A stretch of DNA of 64,000 nucleotides from Shinella sp. UYSO24 (GTDB lineage Bacteria; Pseudomonadota; Alphaproteobacteria; Rhizobiales; Rhizobiaceae), in the NCBI GenBank assembly GCA_902167985.1, contig CABHNZ010000016.1:1-64000 (forward strand). Direction: 5' to 3'. The notes beneath the pieces are model-generated. The model was not told the DNA's origin, did no database searches, and saw only the letters and a program-made list of their open reading frames with translations. The position numbers and the translations under genes are program-made. Shown in pieces: positions 1-10,279 of this stretch (position 1 is its first letter; each line of letters starts with the position of its first letter).

Positions 1-21
1 ACACGAACGATACCTAAAGGC

Positions 22-67
22 GGGTCACTTCTCGGCGCAAATCCCGGGTCAGCTCTCAGTGCAAATC
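22..67. repeat. Two 22-bp direct units resembling an IS21-family terminus
   Basis: Two similar units, each starting GGGTCA and ending GCAAATC, lie at 22-43 and 46-67 (24-bp period). Repeated units of this kind are typical of the ends of IS21-family (istAB) elements, and the second is followed by CA, a usual terminal dinucleotide. No istA or istB is visible, so if this is an element end the body lies left of the window. The octamer ACACGAAC occurs at 1-8 and again at 69-76, which may be chance. The family assignment is from memory of such ends, not from a search. Confidence 0.4.
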
Positions 68-76
68 AACACGAAC

Positions 77-285
77 ATGTAAATTTTACAAGTCTCGCTG
101 CGTTCAGGCCCCCGCAACCAAATCGCCCAAAGCATTCACAGCACGCAATCAAGATGATCGGCCCGCGTAAGCGGGCTATTCGCGTTTCTACGCTTTCATC
201 CATCCATGCGGCCAAAGTCAAAAGTGCCTATTCGAAAATAGAGCACTGTAAAACAAAGGGAAAAATCTCTGTCAAATACTTCCAG
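77..285 (+). repeat. Repeat copy 1: tRNA-fMet-like 3' end followed by hairpin
   Basis: An AT-rich lead (ATGTAAATTTTACAAG) runs into GGCCCCCGCAACCA, ending at 120. That string equals the last 14 bases of bacterial initiator tRNA-fMet, CCA included. A GC hairpin (GCCCGC-GTAA-GCGGGC, about 161-176) follows like a tRNA terminator. The remaining tRNA body is absent, so this is not a functional tRNA. The unit recurs at 24912 and 55911; similarity to copy 2 continues without gaps to about 285. A small reading frame opens at 154, but it runs through the hairpin and is probably not a gene. From 286 to 379 nothing further is recognised. Confidence 0.6.
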
Positions 286-379
286 CGTCTGTCAAAAAGC
301 CCGGCTCCTGTATATGAGACGGGCCTTTTATTGATCGATATTGATCACCTTGTAGAACTTACTCCGTCTGAGATTTGAC

Positions 380-1389
380 CTATCCCTCGATCGGCCTAAG
401 AGGGACCAGTTTCCCGGTGAAGAGAAGGCGCAAAGACGCCAGAGCCAGCAACAGCAAGGCGAGGCTAACGGCGACAAGCATCGGCATGGCCAGGAATTCC
501 AGTATGCCGCGATCGCCGCGAGACACCATCCGGATGATGTCCGTCGAAAGGGCTGTAAGCCCGAATGAGAAAGCCCAGTAGGACCCGTTGATCGGCTGCT
601 TGAACACCCAGGGCAGTATTCTGATCATCAGGAAGAACTGAAGCAGGGCATAACCGACCATGGCGTGAGCCAGCATATCGGGCATGCCATCCGTGACGCT
701 GAGATAGGCTGCAGCACCGACGGCGGCTGGCGCCAGTTGAATGCCGATCGTCGGGCGAAGCGGCTCCGCCAGCTCCGGCGCGTGAGGAGGCGGTTGAGCA
801 GCACGGATTCGATCGCAAGCCAGGAGAAGAAGCCGCCGCCGAAGGCGAGCTTGGCGAGGTCCAGATATCCGAGCGGTGCGCCCACTATGGCAACGACATA
901 AAAGCCCGCGACGGACGGAAGATAGAGCACGGCTGTCGTGGTTGCAGGGTCACGCCCGCCCCGCCACAGGGCGCCTGTCCTCCAGATGGAGAAGCCCGCT
1001 GTCCAGATCGCACCGGCGAAGTAGAAGATATGTGCCACGGCTTCGGAATAACGGGACAGCATCAGCCCCACCAGCATGGTCGAGACGCCGATCAGACCAA
1101 TGAAACAGCATTGCACGGGATGTTCGAGTTCCTGCCGGGCGTCTGCCGGAAACAGAACCCATTTGGCGGCGAAAAGCACGGCAAGAGCGGCCCAGACGAG
1201 TGTGGCGAGGAGGCCAAGAGCATCTGCGGTCGTGGATGGGAAATGCCAGAGTTCGGCGGCCGCTCGCCATCCGTTGGCAAGACCGGCAGTACCAAGCACG
1301 ATCCCGAACATCGAAGCGGGAATTGCCGGGCGGAGACGTGTTTGTCGCGACGTCGTCGGTTCAGGATTTTGGGAAGAAAGGACAGTCAT
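380..1389 (-). CDS. SLAC1/TehA-family membrane channel or transporter, frameshifted
   Basis: Polytopic inner-membrane protein of the TehA/SLAC1 (voltage-dependent anion channel / C4-dicarboxylate carrier) family, whose members pass small anions or confer tellurite tolerance. The N-terminal half contains the family-like stretch MFGIVLGTAGLANGW and successive hydrophobic helices; the C-terminal half (from about 685 leftward) continues with three more helices in another frame. The frame breaks near 780. Adding one base gives about 336 residues, a normal family length, so the gene is annotated end to end. The start at 1389 is preceded by GGAGG with about 5-base spacing; an ATG directly upstream at 1392 is the alternative. 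Substrate unknown. Confidence 0.7.
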
Positions 1390-1490
1390 CATAGCCTCCA
1401 TTGTTGGATGCCTATCGGTAGCCATCGGACTTCGCCGGATATTGTAGCATCCGGATGCGCCTTCGCGTCAGGTAGTCGGAACGGGGCCAT

Positions 1491-4037
1491 TTATTCGGCA
1501 ATTTCGATCGAAGCGACGTGTGCCTCCATCACGGAAGCGGCCGATGGAAGGGCAATATCGAAGGCCGCTCCGCCATTTTCACGGTTGCGGACAGTCAAGC
1601 TGCCGCCATGCGCTTCGGCGATCGTCTTGCATATCGCCAGACCCATGCCCATGCCTTCGGTCTTGGTCGTGAAGAAGGGATTGAAAAGCTTTGAAAGGTT
1701 CTCGTCGGTAATCCCGGTACCATTGTCCTCAACCGATATCCGGATCATCTCGCCAATTTCGGCGTCGACGGAGATCCTGATCTCGCGGCGAGCGGGGATT
1801 GTCGCGTGCATCGCGTGCAAGCCGTTGGTGATGAGGTTTGCAAGCAATTGCTGGATTTCGACGCGGTCTGCGCAGATGAGTGTGTCTTGCGAAACGATAT
1901 CGATCGAGAGCCTGGCGGACATGGTGGCGATTTCCCGCTCGAGAAGTCCTGCCACATCGGCGAGCACCTCGCTGATATCGACGACCCTTGGTTGACGCTT
2001 CTGGCCCTTCAGCTGTTCCCGCGTTCGCTGGATGATATGGCTTGCCCGCATCGAGTGTTGAACGGCCCGTTCGGCGGCCTTCAATGCTGCGGCAATGTCC
2101 GGCGGGCTCGCCTGAAGCCAGCGGATGCAGGCCTGGGCGAACATCACCACCGCCCCGATCGGCTGGTTTACCTCATGGGCAATGGAGGCGGATACGGCGC
2201 CGACTGCGGAGGCGCGGCCGGCTCTTGCAAGCGCGCCCTGCGCTGCATTCAGGGTTTCTTTCGCCTTTTCCCGCTCGGTGACGTCGATCATGGCACAGGC
2301 GACGCGGTCGAAGGCCTGCTGATCATGCGGAAATGCGAGGACGAGGAGAACGATGACCTCCCGCCCATCGGCCCGTAAAAGGCGGACTTCCCGCTCCAGT
2401 CTCTCCGCGCCGGCGTCGGCGGCGAAGACAAGCTGCGGCAGTAGGTCACTTCCCGGCGGAAGGAAACGGCTTATCGGCTCTCGTATCGCCTGCCGCGACC
2501 CGCATCCGAGCAGGTCTATGGTCGCGTCGTTGACATCGGAGAAGCTTATCAACGTCGCGCATTCGTCAAAGAAATGCGGATGGCTCTCTGCATGGGTCTG
2601 AAGATCGGTGACGCCCTTGTCCCTGAGGTTGTCGAGATAGTCGCGCAGATGTGTCATGTCGAGTTCGCACAGTGAGACATGGTTTTGCTCGAAGATCGAC
2701 CGGTAGCGGCGTTCGCTGCGTTCAAGGGCGCTGACGGCACGCCTGCGCGCACTTGCATCGAAGCCGATCAGGCTGAGGCCACCGGTGATGGCGAGATAGA
2801 AGCCGACGGAGACAAGGCCGCTGTGTTCCGCAAGCGCCTGTGCTGCGATCGGCGAAAATGCCCCTCCGACAATGCCGCCGATATTGAACGCCAATGACGT
2901 GCCGGAATATCGGATGCGTGCCGGAAAGAGGCTTGGCAGCCACGCGCCGAGCGGACCGTTGACGAAGCCCATCACCGTCAACGAAAAGGCGAGATAGAGG
3001 AAGATGATCCATAGAGACCCTCCGCCAAGCATCGGGGCGAGCGCGATGCTGGACAGGATCGTGCCGATGCAGCCGATGATGAGGATGCGTTCAGGATCAA
3101 ACCTGTCCGAAAGCCAGCAGGCGGTCACGATGGACGCGGCCATGAAGACGATGGCACCCAGTTCGACCGTCAGGAAACTGGCGCGGTCTATCCCGAGATT
3201 TGATGTGCCATAGCCGAGCGCGAAGGCAGTGATCACGTAGTAGAGGGAAAAGCACGCCACCACGCCGAGCGAGCCTATCGCGACCTGCGTGAAGTGATCT
3301 CTGATGACTTCGACGATCGGCACCCGAGCGGGCCTCGCCTCAGCGATCGCGGCGGTAAATTCAGGGGTCTCGATCAGGTTGAAGCGAACCCAGAGCCCCA
3401 TGCCGACCAGGGGCGCGCTGGCAAGAAAGGGAACGCGCCACCCCCAGTCTAAAAATTGCTCCGGGGTTAGGAAAAGCGTCAGGGCGAGAAAAAGCCCATT
3501 GGCAAGCGCAAAGCCTATCGGGGCGCCCAGAGGGGCAAACATGGCGAAGCGGGCCTTCCAGCCGGGTGGTGCATTCTCCAGCGCAAGCAGTACCGCTCCG
3601 GTCCATTCGCCGCCCAGTGCCAGACCCTGTCCGAAGCGAAGCACGCAGAGAAGAGTAGGCGCCAGCCAGCCTGCCACGGCATAGGTCGGCAGGATGCCGA
3701 TCGCCGCGGTCGATGCGCCCATCAGCAGCAGTGCCGCGACGAGGGTCGCCTTGCGCCCGACCCTGTCGCCGAAGTGGCCGAACACCGCGCCCCCCATCGG
3801 TCGGGCGAGGAAGGCGATGCCGAAGCTTGCATAGGCACCAAGGAGTTCGACCGTCGGGACGGTTGCGGGAAAGAACAGTGGTCCGAATACGAGGCTCGCC
3901 GCCGTGGCATAGATGTAAAAGTCGTAGAATTCGACCGACGTGCCAATCAGGCTTGATAACAGAACGCGCATCGTCATGGCCCCGTTCAAGGGCGCGTGAC
4001 GGATATCCTTGTCCGCATGTTTGAACTTTGACTGCAT
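1491..4037 (-). CDS. MFS permease-histidine kinase fusion (sensor transporter)
   Basis: One uninterrupted 848-residue frame joins two proteins. Residues about 22-429 are an MFS permease of the metabolite:H+ symporter (ShiA/ProP-like) type, with the loop motif GHFGDRVGRK at 87-96 and about 11-12 hydrophobic helices. Residues about 439-589 look like a PAS-type sensor. Then comes a kinase: H-box SIAHEVNQPI with His621, N-box LITNGLHAM, G1 DNGTGI and G2 GMGMGLAICK. All kinase boxes are intact, so autophosphorylation is expected at the inner membrane. The neighbouring genes at 4257 (divergent) and 5093 encode its likely response regulators. The start at 4037 is chosen because residues before it are not family-like; its ribosome site is weak, and an upstream ATG at 4157 is possible. 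Fused transporters that sense solute are known (CbrA has an SLC5 unit); an MHS-type fusion is unusual. Confidence 0.85.
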   Translation of the reverse strand: MQSKFKHADKDIRHAPLNGAMTMRVLLSSLIGTSVEFYDFYIYATAASLVFGPLFFPATVPTVELLGAYASFGIAFLARPMGGAVFGHFGDRVGRKATLVAALLLMGASTAAIGILPTYAVAGWLAPTLLCVLRFGQGLALGGEWTGAVLLALENAPPGWKARFAMFAPLGAPIGFALANGLFLALTLFLTPEQFLDWGWRVPFLASAPLVGMGLWVRFNLIETPEFTAAIAEARPARVPIVEVIRDHFTQVAIGSLGVVACFSLYYVITAFALGYGTSNLGIDRASFLTVELGAIVFMAASIVTACWLSDRFDPERILIIGCIGTILSSIALAPMLGGGSLWIIFLYLAFSLTVMGFVNGPLGAWLPSLFPARIRYSGTSLAFNIGGIVGGAFSPIAAQALAEHSGLVSVGFYLAITGGLSLIGFDASARRRAVSALERSERRYRSIFEQNHVSLCELDMTHLRDYLDNLRDKGVTDLQTHAESHPHFFDECATLISFSDVNDATIDLLGCGSRQAIREPISRFLPPGSDLLPQLVFAADAGAERLEREVRLLRADGREVIVLLVLAFPHDQQAFDRVACAMIDVTEREKAKETLNAAQGALARAGRASAVGAVSASIAHEVNQPIGAVVMFAQACIRWLQASPPDIAAALKAAERAVQHSMRASHIIQRTREQLKGQKRQPRVVDISEVLADVAGLLEREIATMSARLSIDIVSQDTLICADRVEIQQLLANLITNGLHAMHATIPARREIRISVDAEIGEMIRISVEDNGTGITDENLSKLFNPFFTTKTEGMGMGLAICKTIAEAHGGSLTVRNRENGGAAFDIALPSAASVMEAHVASIEIAE

Positions 4038-4256
4038 CGCGGCAAACCGTGCTTTCTCGCTTCGGAGGAGTTTTGCGCGGCTTCGGTTCGGGACGGAAAA
4101 GCCTCGGCAAAGCGATGGTAGCCCGGTTTTCGTCTGGCCATTTGTACGATCCGGCATCCCCGTTCGGCGGCGTTCTTGGCATGCAATTTGGAACGGGGTA
4201 GTGCTCCCGAACCGGGCTCGCCGATGCGTGGCCATAACGTAGATCCGGCGGAAGCG

Positions 4257-4898
4257 ATGATGGCGAAAGATATGGCAGCAGTTGCAAACGATGTTCCGCT
4301 GGTGGTCATTGTCGATGACGATGACGGGATGCGCGAAAGCGTTGCGGAAATATTGCGGTCCGTCGGAACAGAGACGGTCGGTTTTGCCTCAACCACCGAA
4401 CTCCTGGCGTCACCACTGCCCGATCGCCCCGGCTGCATGATCCTCGATGTCCGCCTGCCGGGTGCCAGTGGACTGGAATTACAGGCCAAACTCGCGGCGA
4501 TGGGCAACAGGATGCCGGTCATTTTCATGACCGGTTACGGTGATGTCCCGATGACCGTGAGAGCCATGAAGGCGGGCGCGCTGGACTTTCTTACGAAGCC
4601 CTTCCGCGACCAGGAAATTCTTGACGCCGTGGCTCTCGCAATCGAGCAGGATCGGGAACGGCGCCTGGAAATGGCCAAATCGACGGAAATCCTCGAACTT
4701 GCCGCCGGGCTTACCGCGCGCGAGTATCAGGTCATGGAAGCCGTCGTGTCCGGGATGCTGAACAAGCAGATCGCCCATCTTCTCGGCCTCAGCGAAATCA
4801 CCGTGAAAATTCATCGCGGACGCGTCATGCAAAAGATGAAATCCAGATCTTTGGCAGATCTGGTCCGCAAGGCGGCGCATCTGAAGCCAAGCGCCTGA
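4257..4898 (+). CDS. FixJ/NarL-type response regulator
   Basis: A 213-residue transcription factor with an N-terminal receiver (acidic triad VDDDD; phosphoacceptor Asp about 64 in ILDVRLPG; conserved Lys about 114 in FLTKPF) and a C-terminal LuxR helix-turn-helix (LTAREYQVM, then LSEITVKIHRG at about 179-189). It is divergent from the permease-kinase gene, with about 220 bp between them, and is its natural partner. The start is the first of two tandem ATGs at 4257/4260, preceded by GGCGGAAG; frames upstream of this are not domain sequence. Targets unknown; the intergenic region with the kinase gene is an obvious candidate. Confidence 0.9.
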   Translation: MMAKDMAAVANDVPLVVIVDDDDGMRESVAEILRSVGTETVGFASTTELLASPLPDRPGCMILDVRLPGASGLELQAKLAAMGNRMPVIFMTGYGDVPMTVRAMKAGALDFLTKPFRDQEILDAVALAIEQDRERRLEMAKSTEILELAAGLTAREYQVMEAVVSGMLNKQIAHLLGLSEITVKIHRGRVMQKMKSRSLADLVRKAAHLKPSA

Positions 4899-5092
4899 TC
4901 TAGGGTGGCAATCGTCATCGGATAGATACTTGTGACATAGGTTTCGGCCGATCGCAGTCGTTGCGAGAGTGGATCGAAACGTCATGGAAGCATACTCTGG
5001 TATAATTACGTGTGGGACTGCGCATGCGTATTTGAAGGGTATGTCCAGGTGGTACCTCTTTCCAATGCCGCCGGACGAGGAAGGACGTAGCA

Positions 5093-5455
5093 GTGTCTAG
5101 CGGCAAGAAATCAGTGGCGATCGTCGATGACGATGATGGGTTGCTCGAAGCCACCTCGGACTTTCTCCAATCTATGGGCTATAAGGCAGTCCCCTTCAGT
5201 TCCGGCGCTGATTTTCTGGCGTCCGGCCTTCTCGATCATGTTTCTGTTCTTCTGACGGATGTGAACATGCCGGGGATGTCCGGCCTCGAGCTTCAGGAGA
5301 TCGTGCGTCTGCGCCGCCCCTCCGTCGCCATCGTGATGATGACGGCCCTGCAGGACGAGAATATTCGGCGCAAGGCCATGGCGAATGGGGCTCTGGCTGT
5401 TCTGCACAAGCCGGTCCTCGCGGACGCGCTGATCCGTTGCATCGAGGGCGCCTAG
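5093..5455 (+). CDS. Stand-alone receiver-domain protein
   Basis: A 120-residue protein consisting only of a CheY-like receiver: acidic pocket VDDDD near residue 11, phosphoacceptor Asp56 in LLTDVNMPG, conserved Thr84 and Lys106 (LHKPV). There is no output domain, so it should act by phosphotransfer, as a phosphate sink, or by binding a partner. Its pocket and DVNMPG motif resemble the FixJ-type neighbour, which suggests it is served by the same kinase. It begins with GTG, preceded by GGAAGG at suitable spacing. A strong terminator follows at 5587, closing the sensory module. Confidence 0.85.
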   Translation: MSSGKKSVAIVDDDDGLLEATSDFLQSMGYKAVPFSSGADFLASGLLDHVSVLLTDVNMPGMSGLELQEIVRLRRPSVAIVMMTALQDENIRRKAMANGALAVLHKPVLADALIRCIEGA

Positions 5456-5586
5456 GAAATTAGGGCAGACGTCGTTTTACGATTGCTGAGCCGTCGGGCG
5501 ACTTGCGCCCGGCGGCGTCTTGCATTGGTACGCCAATCGAATGCGGGTCTGATGGTGGCGCGAGATCGCCACCCGGAATAGCGAAA

Positions 5587-5623
5587 GGCCCACCGTCGAA
5601 GAACGACGATGGGCCATTTTTTT
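5587..5623 (+). terminator. Rho-independent terminator of the receiver gene
   Basis: Stem GGCCCACCGTCG / CGACGATGGGCC with a 5-base loop is followed by ATTTTTTT. It lies about 130 bases after the receiver stop and before the convergent AraC gene. The composition is that of a classical intrinsic terminator for the plus strand. Confidence 0.85.
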
Positions 5624-5641
5624 ATAGCGAGCCGGTACGGC

Positions 5642-6160
5642 TTAATGGAGTACGTTGGCGGACTGCGCTGCTGCGATCGCGCGGTTCGGTTTGCGCCAAC
5701 GGTTCGGCGAAGTCCCATAGGCCTTCTTGAAAACCTTGCAGAAATGCGCCTGGTCGGTCATGCCGCAGTCAAGAGCGATCTGGCTGAGCGGCGCATCGGT
5801 GGAAGCCATCAGGTCGGTGGCGTAACTCATTCGGCGCAGCAGAATGTAGCCATATGGTGCATGGCCGAAAGTCAGCCTGAATGCGCGTGAAAAATGGCTG
5901 ACGCTCAACCGGACAATCTCTGCAAGCTGTTCGATGCGAATGGAGGACGACAGGTTTTCCTCGATATAGGCCGCCACTTTCTTTCGCTGCCACGGCGCAA
6001 GGCCGCCCCGAGTGACGACCTTGCCCACCGCATCCGGAAAATAGACCGGCACATACGGCCATGGGGACGAGACCGTTCCGATATCGGTGTTTGCGCCATT
6101 TTCGGCTGACGCGATGGCGTGCGGGAGCGAGTGTGACGCAATGGTCGTCTGGGGGCGCAT
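5642..6160 (-). CDS. AraC-family regulator
   Basis: A 172-residue protein with a short N-terminal part and a C-terminal AraC/XylS double helix-turn-helix: first HTH around IRIEQLAEIVRLSVSHFSR, second around LSQIALDCGMTDQAHFCKVF, then the typical YGTSPNRWRK end. It lacks a full cupin-type sensing domain, as in short AraC proteins. It closely resembles the AraC protein at 16313, so the two are paralogues. It is divergent from the haloperoxidase-like gene at 6460, its probable target. The start at 6160 follows AGAGG; an upstream in-frame extension to 6274 looks non-coding. Confidence 0.8.
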   Translation of the reverse strand: MRPQTTIASHSLPHAIASAENGANTDIGTVSSPWPYVPVYFPDAVGKVVTRGGLAPWQRKKVAAYIEENLSSSIRIEQLAEIVRLSVSHFSRAFRLTFGHAPYGYILLRRMSYATDLMASTDAPLSQIALDCGMTDQAHFCKVFKKAYGTSPNRWRKPNRAIAAAQSANVLH

Positions 6161-6459
6161 TTTGGAACCTCTTTGGCTTGTCGATGATGCGCAAAGGGTG
6201 CCGAATGCCGGCCGTGTTGACGATTGAACTGAGGTTCGCTCAAAATTAAACCATCGGATGATGCCTCGCATCACCTGGCTTTATCGCCGCGGGATAATGG
6301 TTGCTGCGCCTCTCCGGATCATTGGTCTCGGCCGGCCGGGCGAGCAGCAAACTGGCTTGCTCGAAAGATACAATAAGCACCTCTCGCTGCTCCCTAATCT
6401 GGCTCTCATCGCAAAGGCCGCGGGTTTCTGCCGGCCAAACGACGACAACGGAGCCGGAG

Positions 6460-7436
6460 ATGTTTCGCAACCACTCACTCGAACTTTCGCGCAGGCAGAC
6501 CCTGTTTGCGGGCGCTACCCTTTCGCTTGCGATGGCCAGCCCGGTCTTTGCCGCGACCAGAACCTCTTCACAGCACAAGCAAGGATCAATCCCAATGACC
6601 GAATCTTTCGTAAAGACCAAGGATGGTGTCGACATCTACTTCAAGGACTGGGGTCCGAAGGATGCCCAGCCGATCATGTTCCATCATGGCTGGCCATTGT
6701 CCTCCGACGACTGGGACGCGCAGATGCTGTTCTTCGTCCACAACGGCTATCGCGTCGTCGCACATGACCGTCGCGGGCACGGCCGGTCCCAGCAGGTCAG
6801 CGATGGTCACGATATGGACCATTATGCGGCGGATGCCTGGGCCGTCGTCGAGCATCTGAACCTTCGGAATGTCGTCCATATCGGTCATTCGACCGGGGGT
6901 GGGGAGGTCGCGCGCTATGTCGCCAATATGGCCAGCCGAGCGGTCGCGTTGCCAAGGCTGTTCTGGTCAGCGCCGTTCCGCCGCTGATGCTGAAGACGGC
7001 GTCCAATCCGGGCGGCACGCCGATCGAAGTCTTCGACAGCTTCCGCAAGGGTGTTGCCGACAATCGTGCGCAGTTCTATCTCGATGTTGCTTCCGGCCCG
7101 TTCTACGGCTTCAACCGCCCGGATGCCAAGGTCTATCCCGGTGTCATCCAGAATTGGTGGCGCCAGGGAATGATCGGTGGCGCCAAGGCGCATTACGACG
7201 GCATCAAGGCCTTTTCCGAGACCGACCAGACGGAGGATCTGAAGAAGATCACCGTTCCGACGCTCGTCCTCCACGGTGATGACGACCAGGTCGTGCCGAT
7301 CGATGATGCCGGCCGCCTCTCGGTCAAGCTGGTCAAGCATGGAACGCTGAAAGTCTATCCCGGCTATCCGCATGGCATGCTGACGACCCACGCCGATGTT
7401 ATCAATCCCGATCTCCTGGCCTTCGTCAAAGGCTGA
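6460..7436 (+). CDS. Secreted haloperoxidase-type alpha/beta hydrolase, frameshifted
   Basis: Alpha/beta hydrolase of the cofactor-free chloroperoxidase/esterase group. It begins with a twin-arginine-like signal (SRRQTLFAG then a hydrophobic stretch ending VFAA), so export is likely. The nucleophile elbow is GHSTGGGE; after a frame break near 6925-6945 the acid loop (LHGDDDQVVP) and catalytic His (GYPHGM) follow in the next frame. One added base gives 325 residues, the usual length with a signal. The start at 6460 is preceded by GGAG. It is divergent from the AraC gene at 5642. Substrate unknown; the haloperoxidase label reflects sequence family, not proven activity. Confidence 0.75.
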
Positions 7437-7455
7437 CATCCAGCAATGAGTGGGA

Positions 7456-7491
7456 GAAATGGCCCGGCAGGTTCACATGCCGGGCCATTTC
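7456..7491. terminator. Bidirectional hairpin terminator between convergent genes
   Basis: A perfect 14-bp inverted repeat (GAAATGGCCCGGCA and its complement) encloses an 8-base loop. It sits 20 bases after the hydrolase stop and 22 bases before the stop of the convergent regulator. The GAAA/TTTC ends give a short U-run in both directions. Confidence 0.75.
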
Positions 7492-7512
7492 GAGCATGTC
7501 TGGGGAATGGCG

Positions 7513-10279
7513 TTAAGCCGCTAGGACCTCTGTCGCGGCATTATAGTCCAAGACAGGTGGGGGCTCCGGAAACGCGGCCAGTATCTTTTCAAGCGCCCGA
7601 ATGGCCTCGGTACGGGCTGCCCCCGTTTCAAATTCCGTGAGCGAGGTTGCACATCGCAACTGCCACAGCAACGCCTCCTGCTGGACGGCGAGATCCAGGC
7701 CCCGTTTCAGCCAGATCCGTCCGTCCTCTCCGCGACGACACAGAAGTTGGCCTTTCAGACGGAATAGCTCCGGCCTGCACCAGCCAGCTTCACCCGAAAT
7801 CGCCAGGTCCAGAATTTCAAGCGGAGCGCGCCGCCCGGCAATGACGGCGGTATTTTCCAGCCGGGGGCCTTGGCCGCCGCTCAGCAATTCACGGGATATG
7901 GCCTCAGCGCATTTTCCAGCGCTGTTGTCGAAACCGTAAAGGTCATAGCCGTCCGCCCACTCCTTCCACCGCCAAAGCGAATTCGTATCCGCAACATGGT
8001 GAAGACGATCAAGATATTTGCGGGCCTCCGCCAGCCGCCCGGACGCATGAAACATGGGCACAGCACCCACAGAGATGACGAGGCAGGACGAAACGGCATG
8101 GTTGATCTCCGCGGCTTCTTCGAGAAGCTCCTGAAGGATTGTGAAGGCCCGATTTGTGGATCCCGTGATCCAGGCCGTTTTCGCCATGACCATCAGTGCG
8201 AGCAGCCTTTGGCCAAAAAGTACACCGCTTGTTCGCGTGCCCCGCTTTTGAGGGCCATTCGCATTCAGGGCCTGCTCCGCGAAATCGGCAGCCTGCCGGT
8301 GATTTCCCATATAGTGGGAATTGTGCGCGGCAATGCGAACGATCGCAGATCGTGCCGCCGGTCCGAGCTTCGCTTCAATTCGCCAGATGAGGTCATCGGC
8401 AGCCGCATATCGGCCCTGGCCGATGAAGATCGCGCACATGCCGCTATAGGCGCGAATGGCCCGGGCCAGATCACCCATCTTTTCAGCCGCGTCAGCCGCC
8501 AGCCCGAACTGTCGCAGCGCCTCATCATTGCCCTCAACACCATGAAGATTGAAGGATATCGCGCCATAGGCTGTTCGGAGCTTTACCTCCGACAGCGGAT
8601 CACCAGCGATAATTCCGATCTTGGCGCGTGCGCGCTGGATAACCCGGAACTGTTCTCCCATCAGCCGAGCTGTGTCCATAACAGGTCCGAATTTGCCGCC
8701 AGCTGGACGAACATCCGGTGATCCGATGACCCGTCGCCCATTTCAGGGCCGCGCGCAGATCGTCGATCAGGCTTCCATGCAGCGCCATCCACTCCTGCGT
8801 TGTCTGCTCGTCCCAGTCGATTTCCGTCGCGGGCAGATGGCAAAGGACATGATCGGCATGAGCCGCATGGGCGCGCTGGAAATACGTGGTCTCCTTCAGT
8901 TTGGCGCCGGCATATTCTCTTGTTGTCTCAAGCAGTCTGAGCCGGCCACCTGCCTCACGTCTTGAGATGAGCGATTTCGATATCAGCCCGGTCAGGGCAT
9001 CATCGAATGCTTCGGGATGGAGGAAGTCTTTGGCAATCGCGGTGGCGGCCTTCAGGGTAAATCCCCGCGCGAATGTCGAAAGCAGCATCAGGAGCTGCTT
9101 TTCATCGGACGACAGACATCCATAGCTCCAGTCAAGCGTGGCCCTCAGCGTCTGCTGCCGGGGCGGGGCGGTCCGCCTGCCGCGGCGAAGCACGGTCAGG
9201 GGACTGTCCAGCGATTGCAGCAGGGCGGGAACGCCCATGTCAACACTATGCGCGGCAGCCAGTTCGATTGCGAGCGGGATACCGTCCAGCTTACGCACGA
9301 TGCTCGCAATAGCCGAAAGTTCGCCGGTACGGTCGGCCCAGGCATCAGCTATGGGCAGAGAGGCGCGGTCGAGGAACAGTTCGACGGCCGGGTAATTTGC
9401 AATCGATACGGCCGTGTCATCTTCGCCGGGCATATCAAGCGGGCCGAGCCGGCGGACGATTTCTGACTGTATGCGCAACGGTTCCCGGCTCGTCGTCATG
9501 ATGGAGGCATTTGGAACCTTCCCGCAAAGATCCTCGATGATCGGGGCTGCTTCCTCCACCAGATGTTCGCAATTGTCGAAGAAGAGTAGCACTCTCTCAT
9601 CGCCGATCGCCTTGATGACGCCGGGCAAGGCATCCTCGCCATAGGTGGCAAGCCCGAATTGCGAGGCCAGGGAAACGGCGACGCGGCCCTGGCCTGTCAG
9701 CGCGCCAAGATCGATAAAGACAATTCGTTCGAAATCGCCTGCAGCTCTTTGTACAATCAGTGCTGCGACAGTCGTCTTGCCTATGCCTCCAGGGCCGACG
9801 ATCGAAAGTACACCGTTTCCCAACGCGGGAAGGCAATTGTCGACAAAACCGTCTCTGCCGATGACATGGATGTCGGCGGCGGGTAGCGCAAACTGTTCCG
9901 GCAAGGCTTGCCCGGCCTGGCGGACTTCGACATCTACCTGAAAGATATAGCCTTGATTGGCGATGTGTCTGAGAAAGGGGCAGGGCGCTTCAAGGCCCAT
10001 GGCCTTGCGAAGCGAAGCCATATGCACCCGCAGCGTGCCTTCAGAGACGGTCGTTCTCGGCCAGACCTGATGGATCAGTTCCTCTTTCGTGATTATCCGG
10101 TTGGCTCTCTGCGCCAGGGCCGTCAAGAGATCGAAGGCGCGCGAGCCAAGTCGGATCGGTACGCCATCCTTGGTCACTCTGCGCTTTGAGACACTAAGCT
10201 CGAACTCGGCAAATCGAAGTGTAGGCAATATCAGCTTCCATCCTGCCGGTTGATCCGGATCGTACGTTATCACCGTCAA
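7513..10279 (-). CDS. Winged-helix/STAND-ATPase transcriptional regulator 1, frameshifted
   Basis: A large regulator, about 922 residues after repair. Residues about 21-115 are an OmpR/CadC-type winged-helix DNA-binding domain. A STAND/NB-ARC-like ATPase follows, with Walker A VGPGGIGKTT at 161-170, Walker B VLLFFDNCEHL at 230-240 and the sensor-like TTSREPLR. The C-terminal third is alpha-helical and TPR-like. Two one-base deletions, near 8740 and 8663, split the C-terminal region; the intermediate frame encodes FVQLAANSDLLWTQLG, matching the paralogue at 12352, which proves continuity. ATP-dependent oligomerisation upon ligand binding is the family model. It flanks the 10566 and 11384 genes together with its paralogue. 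Ligand and target unknown. Confidence 0.8.

Noticed and set aside
77..120. An intact initiator tRNA gene
   Set aside because: Only the last 14 bases match tRNA-fMet; D, anticodon and T arms cannot be folded.
154..378. A 74-codon frame in repeat copy 1 as a protein gene
   Set aside because: It begins inside the hairpin region and has no ribosome site; kept only as a note and a low-interest finding.
1030..1995. A 321-codon open frame on the plus strand
   Set aside because: Antisense across the ends of the SLAC1-like and permease-kinase genes; no protein features.
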